In this document: positions 36,169 through 44,119 of the stretch, piece by piece | Layout: each line of letters opens with the position of its first letter | Numbering within the stretch: position 1 is the first letter of the stretch | Source: Methylocystis bryophila | GTDB lineage: Bacteria > Pseudomonadota > Alphaproteobacteria > Rhizobiales > Beijerinckiaceae | Assembly: GCF_027925445.1 (NCBI RefSeq) | Contig: NZ_AP027149.1 | Span: 3,360,501-3,424,500 of the forward strand | DNA length: 64,000 nucleotides | Direction of reading: 5' to 3' | The notes under the pieces: model-generated | What the model saw: the letters and a program-made list of their open reading frames with translations, nothing else | Told to the model about the DNA's origin: nothing | The model's database searches: none | Position numbers and translations under genes: made by a program

Positions 36169-37965
36169 TCACTCCGCCGCCGACAGCGCTTGCGCCAGAT
36201 CGTCGATGAGATCCTGCGCCGTTTCGAGCCCGACCGACAGCCGCACGACTTCCGGTCCCGCGCCCGCGGCGAGCCGCTGCTCGTCTGTCAATTGACGATG
36301 CGTCGTTGACGCCGGATGCAGTATAAGGCTGCGCGTGTCGCCGACATTGGCGAGATGCGAGAAGAGCCGCACGCTTTCGACGAGCTTGATCCCCGCCGCA
36401 TAGCCGCCGTTGAGCCCGAAGGTGAAGACGGCCCCTGCTCCGCGCGGCAGATATTTTTGCGCCGCCGCGCGATAAGGGCTCGAGTCGAGACCGGCGTAGG
36501 AGACCCAGGCGACCTTGGGCTGGCTCTCGAGGAAGCGCGCGACAGCCAGCGCATTGGCGACATGCCGCTCCATGCGCAGCGGAAGCGTCTCTATGCCCGT
36601 GAGCGTGAGAAAGGCGTTCATCGGCGCCAATGCGGGACCGAAATCGCGCAACGCCACGGCGCGCGCCTTCGTCGTGAAGGCGAAATCGCCGAAGTTCTCA
36701 AAGAAATCCAAACCGTGATAGGCGGGCTCGGGACCGGCAAGCGCGGGGAACTTGCCGTTCGCCCAATTGAAGCGGCCCGATTCGACAACGACGCCGCCGA
36801 GCGAATTGCCGTGGCCCGCGAGAAATTTCGTCGTCGAATGGCAGATGATGTCGGCGCCCCATTCCATCGGCCGACAGAGAAAAGGCGTGGCGAGCGTGTT
36901 GTCGACGACGAGCGGAATGCCGGCGTCCTGCGCGATCTTTGCGATCGCCTCCAAATCCCCGACGATACCGCCCGGATTTGCGAGGCTCTCGATGAAGATC
37001 GCCTTGCAGCGCTCGGTCAGCGCGCGCCTGAAATTTTCGGGATCGCTTTGATCCACGAAGCGACAGGTCCAGCCGAGCTTTTTAAAGCTCAGGCCGAATT
37101 GGGTGAGCGTCCCGCCATAGAGATTGCGGGAAGCGAGAAATACATCGCCGGGCTCGAGCAGCGTGAAGAATGCGAGAAATTGCGCGGCGTGGCCGGAGGC
37201 CGCGGCGACGGCGGCGCGACCGCCTTCGAGCGCGGCGATCCGCTCCTCGAGCACCGCGACTGTCGGATTGGAAAGGCGCGAATAGATGTGGCCGAAGTTG
37301 TGCAGGTTGAAGAGCGAGGCGGCGGCCTCCGCATCGTCGAACACATAGGAGCTTGTCTGGAAGATCGGCGTGACGCGCGCGCCGGTGACGGCCTCCGGCC
37401 GCGCGCCGGCGTGGATCGCCTTCGTCTCGAAGCCGAAATCGGCTTTCAGTGTCCCCGCGCTCTTGCGCAAAGGGGCGCGCGTCGGAGGCGAAGGCGCGCG
37501 ATTCGAGATGACGCCGCTGTTGACGCCGCCCCAGGACAATTCGCCGGCAAGGCGGCCGTATTCGATCTTCGGGCAGCGGTTCATTACGACCTTGAGCCCC
37601 GCGGCCTTCGCCCGCTCGGCGGCGGCGTCGTCACGCACGCCGAGCTGCATCCAGACGACCTTGGCGCCGATCGCGACGGCTTCGTCGGCAGCGGCGCCGG
37701 CGAATTCCGAGCGGCGGAAAATCTGAACGAAGTCGACCGGCTCCGGAATCGATTTCAGATCGGGATAGACGCGTTCGCCTAAAATCTCCTCTCCGGCAAA
37801 GGCCGGATTGACGGGGATGACGCGATAGCCCTTGCTTTGCAGATATTTCATCACGAAGAAGGCGGGCCGGTTCCACTTCTTCGTCGCGCCGACCTGCGCG
37901 ATGGTGCGCGTCGTCGAGAGGATCTCGCGAAGATAGTCTTCGGAATAAGAGAGGTCGTCGGTCAT
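36169..37965 (-). CDS. Fusion of a CoA-binding domain and O-acetylhomoserine sulfhydrylase
   Basis: About 598 residues from the ATG at 37965; an in-frame TTG at 37992 is less likely. Residues of about 11-140 form a YccU-type CoA-binding Rossmann domain (QVGATKKWNRPAFFVMKYLQSKGYRVIPVNP; VVWMQLGV). A 30-residue linker leads to a full-length MetY domain with ETKAIHAG, YSRLSNPTVAVLEERIAALEG, VDNTLATPFLCRP and the PLP lysine (about 380) in HSTTKFLAGHG. MetY joins O-acetylhomoserine with sulfide or methanethiol to give homocysteine or methionine. With the MTA genes at 42891-48136 it could recapture methanethiol. No riboswitch is recognisable upstream. Confidence 0.9.
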   Translation of the reverse strand: MTDDLSYSEDYLREILSTTRTIAQVGATKKWNRPAFFVMKYLQSKGYRVIPVNPAFAGEEILGERVYPDLKSIPEPVDFVQIFRRSEFAGAAADEAVAIGAKVVWMQLGVRDDAAAERAKAAGLKVVMNRCPKIEYGRLAGELSWGGVNSGVISNRAPSPPTRAPLRKSAGTLKADFGFETKAIHAGARPEAVTGARVTPIFQTSSYVFDDAEAAASLFNLHNFGHIYSRLSNPTVAVLEERIAALEGGRAAVAAASGHAAQFLAFFTLLEPGDVFLASRNLYGGTLTQFGLSFKKLGWTCRFVDQSDPENFRRALTERCKAIFIESLANPGGIVGDLEAIAKIAQDAGIPLVVDNTLATPFLCRPMEWGADIICHSTTKFLAGHGNSLGGVVVESGRFNWANGKFPALAGPEPAYHGLDFFENFGDFAFTTKARAVALRDFGPALAPMNAFLTLTGIETLPLRMERHVANALAVARFLESQPKVAWVSYAGLDSSPYRAAAQKYLPRGAGAVFTFGLNGGYAAGIKLVESVRLFSHLANVGDTRSLILHPASTTHRQLTDEQRLAAGAGPEVVRLSVGLETAQDLIDDLAQALSAAE

Positions 37966-38216
37966 GGCGGAGTCCAATGGCGGCGTCGCCAATCAGCAGG
38001 CGGATTGCAGAGCGAAGTCAAGTAGAGATCGAAGGACTGAAGTCTCGCATATTGCCAGAGCGGCCGCCCTCGCGCAGCGCGCGAAGCTTTTTTTGTCCAA
38101 GGTCGACGCACGTCATACATTCGTCACGAAATACGCATAGCGCTTGACGTTCATCAATCAAGATCCGATTTGCCCGTCTGCCCGACGGCGTCGCATCTTC
38201 GGCGAAGGAGCAAGCC
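37966..38216. other. Divergent intergenic region upstream of the MetY fusion
   Basis: No gene is supported here. I looked for a SAM-II-type aptamer in front of the sulfhydrylase gene and saw none. The sequence includes GCGCGCTGCGCGA-like self-complementary text and a run of seven A residues on the minus strand near 38091, but no convincing terminator. Confidence 0.4.
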
Positions 38217-38312
38217 ATGATTAGCTATGTCGTGCGCTGCAAAGCCCCGGCCGACGCGCTGGCCTCGCGCGAAGAGATGCGTTTTTCCCGCGTGATGACG
38301 CGACTTATCTAG
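38217..38312 (+). CDS. Possible 31-residue ORF or gene remnant
   Basis: The ATG at 38217 has AAGGAG seven bases upstream, a strong ribosome-binding site. The reading frame gives 31 residues (MISYVVRCKAPADAL and onward, basic C-terminus) and stops at TAG within a CTAG. The downstream sequence CGGAAACCGCTTCCCC resembles the dispersed repeat, so this may be the head of a gene cut short by a repeat insertion. No membrane segment and no recognised family. Confidence 0.35.
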   Translation: MISYVVRCKAPADALASREEMRFSRVMTRLI

Positions 38313-38340
38313 CGGAAACCGCTTCCCCTTTCCCGCACGC
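38309..38340. repeat. Probable fragment of the dispersed CTAG repeat
   Basis: CTAGCGGAAACCGCTTCCCC followed by TTTCCCGCACGCAT resembles the right half of copies C and E (GGAAAACCGCTTCGCGC, then TTTTCCGGGACATG), with gaps. It is much weaker than the other copies. Confidence 0.35.
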
Positions 38341-38434
38341 ATCTGGCCGTCTCAGTCCTGCTTCCGCCCGCAGCGCGCTGCGGAAGCGGCTCATCGACGG
38401 CTCCGATCCCTCCGCTTGCCTGACGAGCTCCGTC

Positions 38435-40219
38435 ATGTCCTTTTCGCTGCATCTGGCGACTCTTCGCTTCGCCCTGCGCTATTGGCTGCTTTCGCCGCGG
38501 CTCTTCGCGTTGATCCTCCTGGCTCGCCTCCTTTCGCACGCCGCGGAGCTCGCACTTCCCTTCGCCTCGGGACGACTTGTGGACTCGCTCGTCGACGCCA
38601 ATCGCGACGTCGGCGCGCCCTTACGGGCGCTGGCCCTCTTGATCGGGCTTATCATCGCCTTCCACGTCTTGCGCAAATGCTTCGGGCTTGCGCTCGTGCC
38701 TCTGGTGACGACAGGCATGGAAGGCCTTACGCGCGACGCCTTCGCACGCGTGCAACGCTTCTCGGCCGACTGGCACGCCAACGCCTTCGCCGGCGCCACG
38801 GTGCGCAAGATCACGCGCGGCATGTGGGCCTTCGATCTCTTGAGCGACACGCTGATCTTCGGCTTGCTTCCCTCGAGCCTGATCGTCCTCGGCGTGACGG
38901 CGACGCTCGCCTGGCTCTGGCCACCGCTCGCCCTCGTCGTCGCGGTCGGCGTCGCGATCTTCCTCGCCGTCGCCGTGTCGCTTACACTGGGCTGGGTCGC
39001 GCCGTCCGGACAGGCGCAGCAAGCGCTCGATTCCCGCGTCGCCGCCCGTTTGGCCGATGCGATCACCGGCAATCCCGTGGTGAAGGACTTCGCCGCCGAG
39101 TCGCGCGAAGACTCAGCCTTTGCGTCGCTGATGCGACTGTGGCGCAACGCCGCGCGAACCAACTGGTATCGCGACTCGATCGCCGAGGGCGCGCAGACGG
39201 TGGTGATGATCGCTGTGCAGGCGGCCTTGCTCGGATCGGGCCTTTACCTCTGGGGTCAAGGGCGACTCTCGAGCGGCGATATCGTGAGCCTCGTCGGCAT
39301 GCAGTCGCTCCTGAACAATTATCTGCGCGATTTCGGCAATCACGTGCGCAACTTTCAGAAATGCGTGAACGACATGGAGGAGGTCGTGGGCTTTTCCGAG
39401 GCTGCCCCGGATGTGCTCGACGCGCCGAAAGCCAAGCCGCTCGACGTGATGACTGGTGGGATCGTCTTCGATCACGTGCGCTTCCGCTATCCCCATGCGG
39501 CGCGAGCGATATATGACGGACTCGATCTCGTCATCGCGCCCGGCGAACGCGTCGGCCTCGTCGGCGCCTCAGGCGCGGGCAAGTCCACGCTCGTCAAGCT
39601 GCTGCAGCGCGCCTACGACCTCGAAGGCGGCGCCATCCGTATCGATGGGCAGGACATTGCGCATGTCACGCTCGCGTCGCTTCGACGCGCGATCGGCGTC
39701 GTCGCGCAGGATCCGATCCTGTTTCATCGCTCGCTTGCGGAAAACATCGCGTTCGGTCGACCCGACGCGACGCGCGAGGAGATTCGCGCCGCCGCCCGAC
39801 GCGCGCATGCCGACATCTTCATCAACCGGCTCTCCGACGGCTATGACACGCTCGTCGGCGAACGCGGGGTGAAGCTTTCGGGCGGCGAGCGCCAGCGTGT
39901 CGCGATCGCCCGCGCGATTCTCGCGGATAATCCGATTCTGGTGCTCGACGAGGCCACGTCCTCGCTCGACTCGGTGTCGGAATATCACATTCGGGCTGCG
40001 ATCGAGGAGCTTTCGCGCGGCCGCACGACGCTCGTCGTCGCGCACCGGCTTTCGACGGTGCAGCGTCTTGATCGCATCCTCGTGTTCGAGAACGGTCGCA
40101 TCGTCGAGGACGGCCCGCACGCCGAGCTGCTGCGCCGCCAAGGCGGCGTTTATCGGCGGCTGTTCGAGACGCAGTCGAGCGGGATGGCGATCGACGCGCC
40201 GCTTGGGAAAATCGCGTAA
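38435..40219 (+). CDS. ABC transporter with fused permease and ATPase domains (exporter type)
   Basis: A 594-residue half-transporter. Six membrane segments occupy about residues 15-310, and the ATPase domain follows. Walker A is GASGAGKSTLVKLL, the Q-loop is VAQDPILFHRSLAENIAFG, the signature is LSGGERQRVAIARAI, Walker B is PILVLDEATSSLD and the H-loop is VVAHRLSTV. The ATPase domain resembles lipid, peptide or heavy-metal exporters such as MsbA and HMT1. It would function as a homodimer. The neighbours give no clue to substrate. ATG 38435 is taken as the start; the region upstream has only weak ribosome-binding sequence. Confidence 0.88.
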   Translation: MSFSLHLATLRFALRYWLLSPRLFALILLARLLSHAAELALPFASGRLVDSLVDANRDVGAPLRALALLIGLIIAFHVLRKCFGLALVPLVTTGMEGLTRDAFARVQRFSADWHANAFAGATVRKITRGMWAFDLLSDTLIFGLLPSSLIVLGVTATLAWLWPPLALVVAVGVAIFLAVAVSLTLGWVAPSGQAQQALDSRVAARLADAITGNPVVKDFAAESREDSAFASLMRLWRNAARTNWYRDSIAEGAQTVVMIAVQAALLGSGLYLWGQGRLSSGDIVSLVGMQSLLNNYLRDFGNHVRNFQKCVNDMEEVVGFSEAAPDVLDAPKAKPLDVMTGGIVFDHVRFRYPHAARAIYDGLDLVIAPGERVGLVGASGAGKSTLVKLLQRAYDLEGGAIRIDGQDIAHVTLASLRRAIGVVAQDPILFHRSLAENIAFGRPDATREEIRAAARRAHADIFINRLSDGYDTLVGERGVKLSGGERQRVAIARAILADNPILVLDEATSSLDSVSEYHIRAAIEELSRGRTTLVVAHRLSTVQRLDRILVFENGRIVEDGPHAELLRRQGGVYRRLFETQSSGMAIDAPLGKIA

Positions 40220-40364
40220 GAAAGCGAGCGAAGGAAGGCTGATGCCTCCCTTCGCCGCAGCAATCGAAGCTGCCTGACGGCGCCGCGATCGCGACGAAGG
40301 GCGTCGTCCCCGAGGATCATTACCGCTGAGCGCCGATCATCCGCCGCCCGCGACGGCGAGGCAC

Positions 40365-40400
40365 GCAATCGTTGACATCAATGCAATCATTGACTACATC
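40365..40400 (+). promoter_or_regulatory. Promoter and direct-repeat operator of the toxin-antitoxin operon
   Basis: GCAATCGTTGAC (40365-40376) is repeated as GCAATCATTGAC (40383-40394). A perfect -35 TTGACA (40372-40377) and a weak -10 TACATC (40395-40400) are separated by 17 bp. The repeats cover the -35 and the spacer, which fits autorepression by the ribbon-helix-helix antitoxin. Confidence 0.5.
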
Positions 40401-40425
40401 GTGGGAACGAGAGACAAGGATCTTC

Positions 40426-40680
40426 ATGGCCAGCCTCACGATCCGAAACCTGGAACCGGCGCTCAAGGAGCGACTGCGTATTCGCGCGGCCGTCGGTGGA
40501 CGCTCCATGGAAGCCGAAGCGCGCCGCATTCTCCAAATTGCACTGCAAGACGCCGAGTCCGTGCAAGAGATCAATCTCGCCGAAGCTATCCATCGGCGCT
40601 TCGCGCGCCTGGGCGGAGCCAACGATCTCGAGACTCACCCCGCTGTGGCGACGGGCGAGCCGCCCGGCTTCGACTCGTGA
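40426..40680 (+). CDS. Ribbon-helix-helix antitoxin (FitA/VapB type)
   Basis: An 84-residue protein starting at ATG 40426, with AAGGA five bases upstream. The N-terminus ASLTIRNLEPALKERLRIRAAVGGRSMEAEARRILQIAL is the FitA-type ribbon-helix-helix DNA-binding fold, and the acidic C-terminal tail should wrap the toxin. Its stop overlaps the start of the PIN-domain gene (GTGA), the usual antitoxin-first arrangement. The complex probably binds the direct repeats at 40365-40394. Confidence 0.87.
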   Translation: MASLTIRNLEPALKERLRIRAAVGGRSMEAEARRILQIALQDAESVQEINLAEAIHRRFARLGGANDLETHPAVATGEPPGFDS

Positions 40681-41096
40681 TCGTGCTCGACACCAATGTC
40701 ATTTCGGAACTGATGCGTTCGGCGCCGAACGCAGCGGTGCGCGATTGGATCGCAGCGCAACCGCGCGCCTCGCTCTACACCACGAGCATCAACTGCGCGG
40801 AGATTTTCTTCGGCATTCGCGCTCTGCCAGCGGGCAAGCGCCGCGCGGCGCTGGCGGGGGCCGCGCTGTCGATGTTCGAACAGGATTTCCGGGGACGCAT
40901 ATTGCCGGTGGATGCTCGTGTGGCGGCTCGCTACAGCGAAATCGTTGTCACGCGACGCGATGCTGGCGCGCCCATCGAAGCCTTCGACGCCTTGATCGCC
41001 GCCACGGCCGCCGAGGCGGGCGCTGCGGTTGCGACGAGGGATGTTCGAGGATTCCAGGGTTGCGGGGTCGCCCTCATCGATCCCTGGCAAACCTGA
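40677..41096 (+). CDS. PIN-domain ribonuclease toxin (VapC/FitB type)
   Basis: A 139-residue protein that begins at the GTG overlapping the antitoxin stop. PIN-fold acidic residues are present: Asp in IVLDTNVISELMR, Glu in INCAEIFFGIRALPAGKRR, and Asp in FDALIAATAAEAG, followed by VATRDVRGF. VapC toxins cut tRNA or rRNA when the antitoxin is lost. The sequence is closest to the FitB group. It is convergent with the PoxB-like gene, with only three bases between them. Confidence 0.9.
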   Translation: MIVLDTNVISELMRSAPNAAVRDWIAAQPRASLYTTSINCAEIFFGIRALPAGKRRAALAGAALSMFEQDFRGRILPVDARVAARYSEIVVTRRDAGAPIEAFDALIAATAAEAGAAVATRDVRGFQGCGVALIDPWQT

Positions 41097-41099
41097 TCC

Positions 41100-42794
41100 T
41101 CACCCCCCCGTGAACGCCAGCACCGCCTCCTTGATCTTGGCGCGCGCAAATTGTCCGAGCGTCTCGAGGTCGAGGTGCGGCACATTCGGAATCTCGCTGC
41201 CGACGACCGTTGCATCGACGATGGCCGGTCCCTCACACGCCAGCGCGTCGGCGATCGCTTGCTTCAGCTCGTCGGGCTTCTTCGCGGCGAAACCCTGCGC
41301 GCCGCAAGCGCGCGCAAAGGCGGCAAAATCTGGATTTGGGAATTCGATGCCGTGCTCATAGGCCGGCACGCCGATCGACTCGGCCTCCAGCCGGATCAAG
41401 CCGAAGGCGGAGTTATTGTAGATGACGACCTTGACCGGCAGCTTGTGGTGAACCGCCGTGAGGAACTCGCACATCAACATGTTGAAGCCGCCGTCGCCGG
41501 TGAGCGCGATCACCTGCCGCGCGCGATCCAGAGCCTGAACGCCATTGGCCTGCCCCAGCGCCGTCCCGACGGCGGCGTTGTTGAAAGAGCCGATGATGCG
41601 CTGCGATCCGCTTTGCCGGATCCAATTGGCGGACCATAACGTGTTGAGGCCGGTGTCGAGCACGAAAACGGCGTCGCGCTTGGCGAGATCGCTCACCGCC
41701 CGGGCGACCGCCTGCGGATGAATGCGCTCGGCGCTGCGCGCGAGGTCCGCCTGCTGATCGAGCTTGCGGCTCCAGGCCCGGCAATCCTGCGTCAGGCGAT
41801 CCCAGAAGCTCGTGTCAGTCTTCGGCGCGACCTGATCGATAAGCAGCTTGAGCGTCGGCCGCGCCGAGCCCAGGACGCCAAGCGTCGTGGGCGCGCGGCG
41901 GCCAAGCGCCTCGGGCCGCTCATCGATCTGCACGACCACCGGCCGGTTCGGCAGGAAATTCGGATAGGGATAGTCCGTGCCAATCATCAGCAGCAGCTCA
42001 GCGCTCATCACCGCATCGTAAACGGGCTTCGAGCCGATCATGCCGATCCCGCCCATCCAGTGCGGATCGTCGTAAGGCATGATGTCCTGGCCTTTGACGG
42101 AATGGATCAACGGGGCCTTGATACGGTCGGACAGCGCCCGCAGCTCCTCTGCAGCTCCACGGCAACCGGCGCCGCAGAGGATGAGGACGCGGTTGGCTGC
42201 GTCGATCCGACTGGCGAGACGAGCGACGTCGTCCGGGTTTGCAGCGATCTCCGGACGGGGCCGCAAAGTGTCCACGCTGGCGACCCCGCGACTGCATCGC
42301 GCCATCATGATGTCTTGCGGCACAGTGAGATGAGCGACGCCCCGGCCGGCATAGGCCGCAGCGATGGCTTGGTGAATGACCGCCGGCGCCTGTTCCGGCG
42401 ACGCAATGGTTTCGGTGTAGAGCGACACGTCGCGAAACAAGAGATCGGGCTTGGTCGTCTGGATGTAATCCGTGCCCTGCATTTTGAGCGGCATGTCGCC
42501 GGAGATCGCGAGCACGGGCGCATGATCGCGCGAGGCTTCATAGAGGCCGGCGACCAGATGCGTGCTGCCCGGCCCCGTGGTGCCGGCGCAGACGGCGAGC
42601 CTGCCCGTGAGCTTCGCCTGGCCTGCCGCCGCAAGAGCTGCCCCCTCTTCGTGGCGAACGCCGATCCATTCGATCGAAGAGTGTCGCACGGCGTCGGCAA
42701 GCGGATTGAGCGAGTCGCCGATCAGAGCAAAAATCTGTTTGACGCCAAGACTTTCGAGAACATCGACCAACACTTCCGCGACTGTTTCCGCCAT
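41100..42794 (-). CDS. Thiamine-diphosphate-dependent pyruvate dehydrogenase/oxidase, PoxB-like
   Basis: A 564-residue protein with the three ThDP-enzyme domains. The N-terminal PYR domain has the catalytic Glu in IGVRHEEGAALAAAGQAKLTG. The middle FAD-type domain follows, and the PP domain holds the ThDP motif GDGGFNMLMCEFLTAVHHKLPVKVVIYNN. It resembles pyruvate:quinone oxidoreductases that give acetate and CO2 at the inner membrane. The C-terminus lacks an obvious long amphipathic membrane helix of E. coli PoxB type, so membrane attachment is not shown. It lies 96 bp downstream of mtnA on the same strand. Confidence 0.86.
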   Translation of the reverse strand: MAETVAEVLVDVLESLGVKQIFALIGDSLNPLADAVRHSSIEWIGVRHEEGAALAAAGQAKLTGRLAVCAGTTGPGSTHLVAGLYEASRDHAPVLAISGDMPLKMQGTDYIQTTKPDLLFRDVSLYTETIASPEQAPAVIHQAIAAAYAGRGVAHLTVPQDIMMARCSRGVASVDTLRPRPEIAANPDDVARLASRIDAANRVLILCGAGCRGAAEELRALSDRIKAPLIHSVKGQDIMPYDDPHWMGGIGMIGSKPVYDAVMSAELLLMIGTDYPYPNFLPNRPVVVQIDERPEALGRRAPTTLGVLGSARPTLKLLIDQVAPKTDTSFWDRLTQDCRAWSRKLDQQADLARSAERIHPQAVARAVSDLAKRDAVFVLDTGLNTLWSANWIRQSGSQRIIGSFNNAAVGTALGQANGVQALDRARQVIALTGDGGFNMLMCEFLTAVHHKLPVKVVIYNNSAFGLIRLEAESIGVPAYEHGIEFPNPDFAAFARACGAQGFAAKKPDELKQAIADALACEGPAIVDATVVGSEIPNVPHLDLETLGQFARAKIKEAVLAFTGG

Positions 42795-42890
42795 GAACGC
42801 CTCCCAAATCTCGCCGTCGGTCGAGCCTCAGTCCGCCGGACCCGCCACCTCATCTAGTCGCGCCTCGGCGAAGTCCATCCCTGATGGTCT

Positions 42891-43985
42891 TCAAAGCGAC
42901 GCTTCATGCGGAAACAATTCCCGCAGCCCCTTCTCGCTCGCCGCGCAAACACCGCGTTCCGTGACGAGCGCCGTCACATAGCGAGCCGGCGTCACGTCGA
43001 AGCCGAAATTCTTCGCAGGCGAACTCTGAGGCGTGACGCGCACCCGCGCCACCTCGCCTGCATCCGTCAAGCCCTGCATGAAGGAAACCTCGTCGCCGCT
43101 GCGCTCCTCGATTGGGATTTCCGCGACGCCGTCAGAGAGCCGCCAATCGAGGGTCGAGCCGGGTAGAGCGACATAAAAGGGCACGTCGTTGGCGTGCGCC
43201 GCGAGCGCCTTGAGATAGGTGCCGATCTTGTTGCAGACATCGCCCTGCCGCGTCGTCCTGTCGCTACCGACGATGCAGAGATCGACCTCGCCGTGCTGCA
43301 TCAGATGGCCGCCGGCGTTGTCGACGATCACCGTATGCGCGATCCTCTCGGCTCCGAGCTCGAAGGCCGTGAGGCTCGCGCCCTGATTGCGCGGGCGCGT
43401 CTCGTCGACCCAGACATGGAGATCGATCCCCGCGCGCGCCGCCTTGTAGATCGGCGCGATCGCCGTGCCCCAATCGACGGTTGCGAGCCAGCCGGCGTTG
43501 CAATGCGTCAGTATGTTGACGCGACCGCCCTTGCGCCGCGCGGCCTCCTCGATCAGCTTGAACCCGTTCTCCCCAATCGCCTCGCAGCAGGCGGCGTCCT
43601 CGTCGGCGAGACGGCCCGCCTCCGCGAAAGCCTCGGCCGCACGCTCCCCAATCGGGGCGCTGAGGAGCTTCGCGAGCACGCGGTCCAGCGCCCATTTCAG
43701 ATTGATCGCAGTCGGCCGCGTGGCGAGGAGCGCCGCATGCGCGCTGCGCAACGCCGCCTCGCTCGCGTCCTGCCTTGCCGCGAGCGCGAGTCCATAGGCG
43801 CCCGTCACGCCGATCAGCGGCGCGCCACGCACGACCATGTCGCTGATCGCGCGCGCAGCCGCCTCGACGGAAGCCAGCCCGCGGGTCTCGAAGCGAAACG
43901 GCAGTTTCGTCTGATCGATGACGTGAACCGTGGCGCCATCCTCGTCGAGCCAGATTGTCCGGTAATGCCGCCCCTCGATTTCCAT
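42891..43985 (-). CDS. mtnA: S-methyl-5-thioribose-1-phosphate isomerase
   Basis: The ATG at 43985 gives 364 residues, a typical MtnA length, and has AGGAGA eight bases upstream; in-frame ATGs at 44021 and 44036 would add residues not seen in the family. The N-terminus EIEGRHYRTIWLDEDG, the RGAPLIGVTGAYG block, the catalytic Cys in HCNAGWLATVDWGTA and the catalytic Asp in IVGSDRTTRQGDVCNKIGTY identify it. It converts methylthioribose-1-phosphate to methylthioribulose-1-phosphate. The classical downstream genes mtnBCD are absent from the window; a RuBisCO-like protein and a cupin lie 3 kb away. Confidence 0.95.
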   Translation of the reverse strand: MEIEGRHYRTIWLDEDGATVHVIDQTKLPFRFETRGLASVEAAARAISDMVVRGAPLIGVTGAYGLALAARQDASEAALRSAHAALLATRPTAINLKWALDRVLAKLLSAPIGERAAEAFAEAGRLADEDAACCEAIGENGFKLIEEAARRKGGRVNILTHCNAGWLATVDWGTAIAPIYKAARAGIDLHVWVDETRPRNQGASLTAFELGAERIAHTVIVDNAGGHLMQHGEVDLCIVGSDRTTRQGDVCNKIGTYLKALAAHANDVPFYVALPGSTLDWRLSDGVAEIPIEERSGDEVSFMQGLTDAGEVARVRVTPQSSPAKNFGFDVTPARYVTALVTERGVCAASEKGLRELFPHEASL

Positions 43986-44119
43986 GCGCCCGCTCTCCTT
44001 GATCCAGTCTTTCGTTAGCATGACGAAGCCCGCCAACGAACCTTGCTTGCCGCTCGCCCTTGCTCGAGGACCAGCCCGCGCTAGAATCCCCTCGCAAGGC
44101 CTATAATCGAGACAGAACC

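Noticed and set aside
37966..38216. SAM-II riboswitch in front of the sulfhydrylase fusion
   Set aside because: The sequence does not show the conserved pseudoknot core expected upstream of metY-type genes in alphaproteobacteria.
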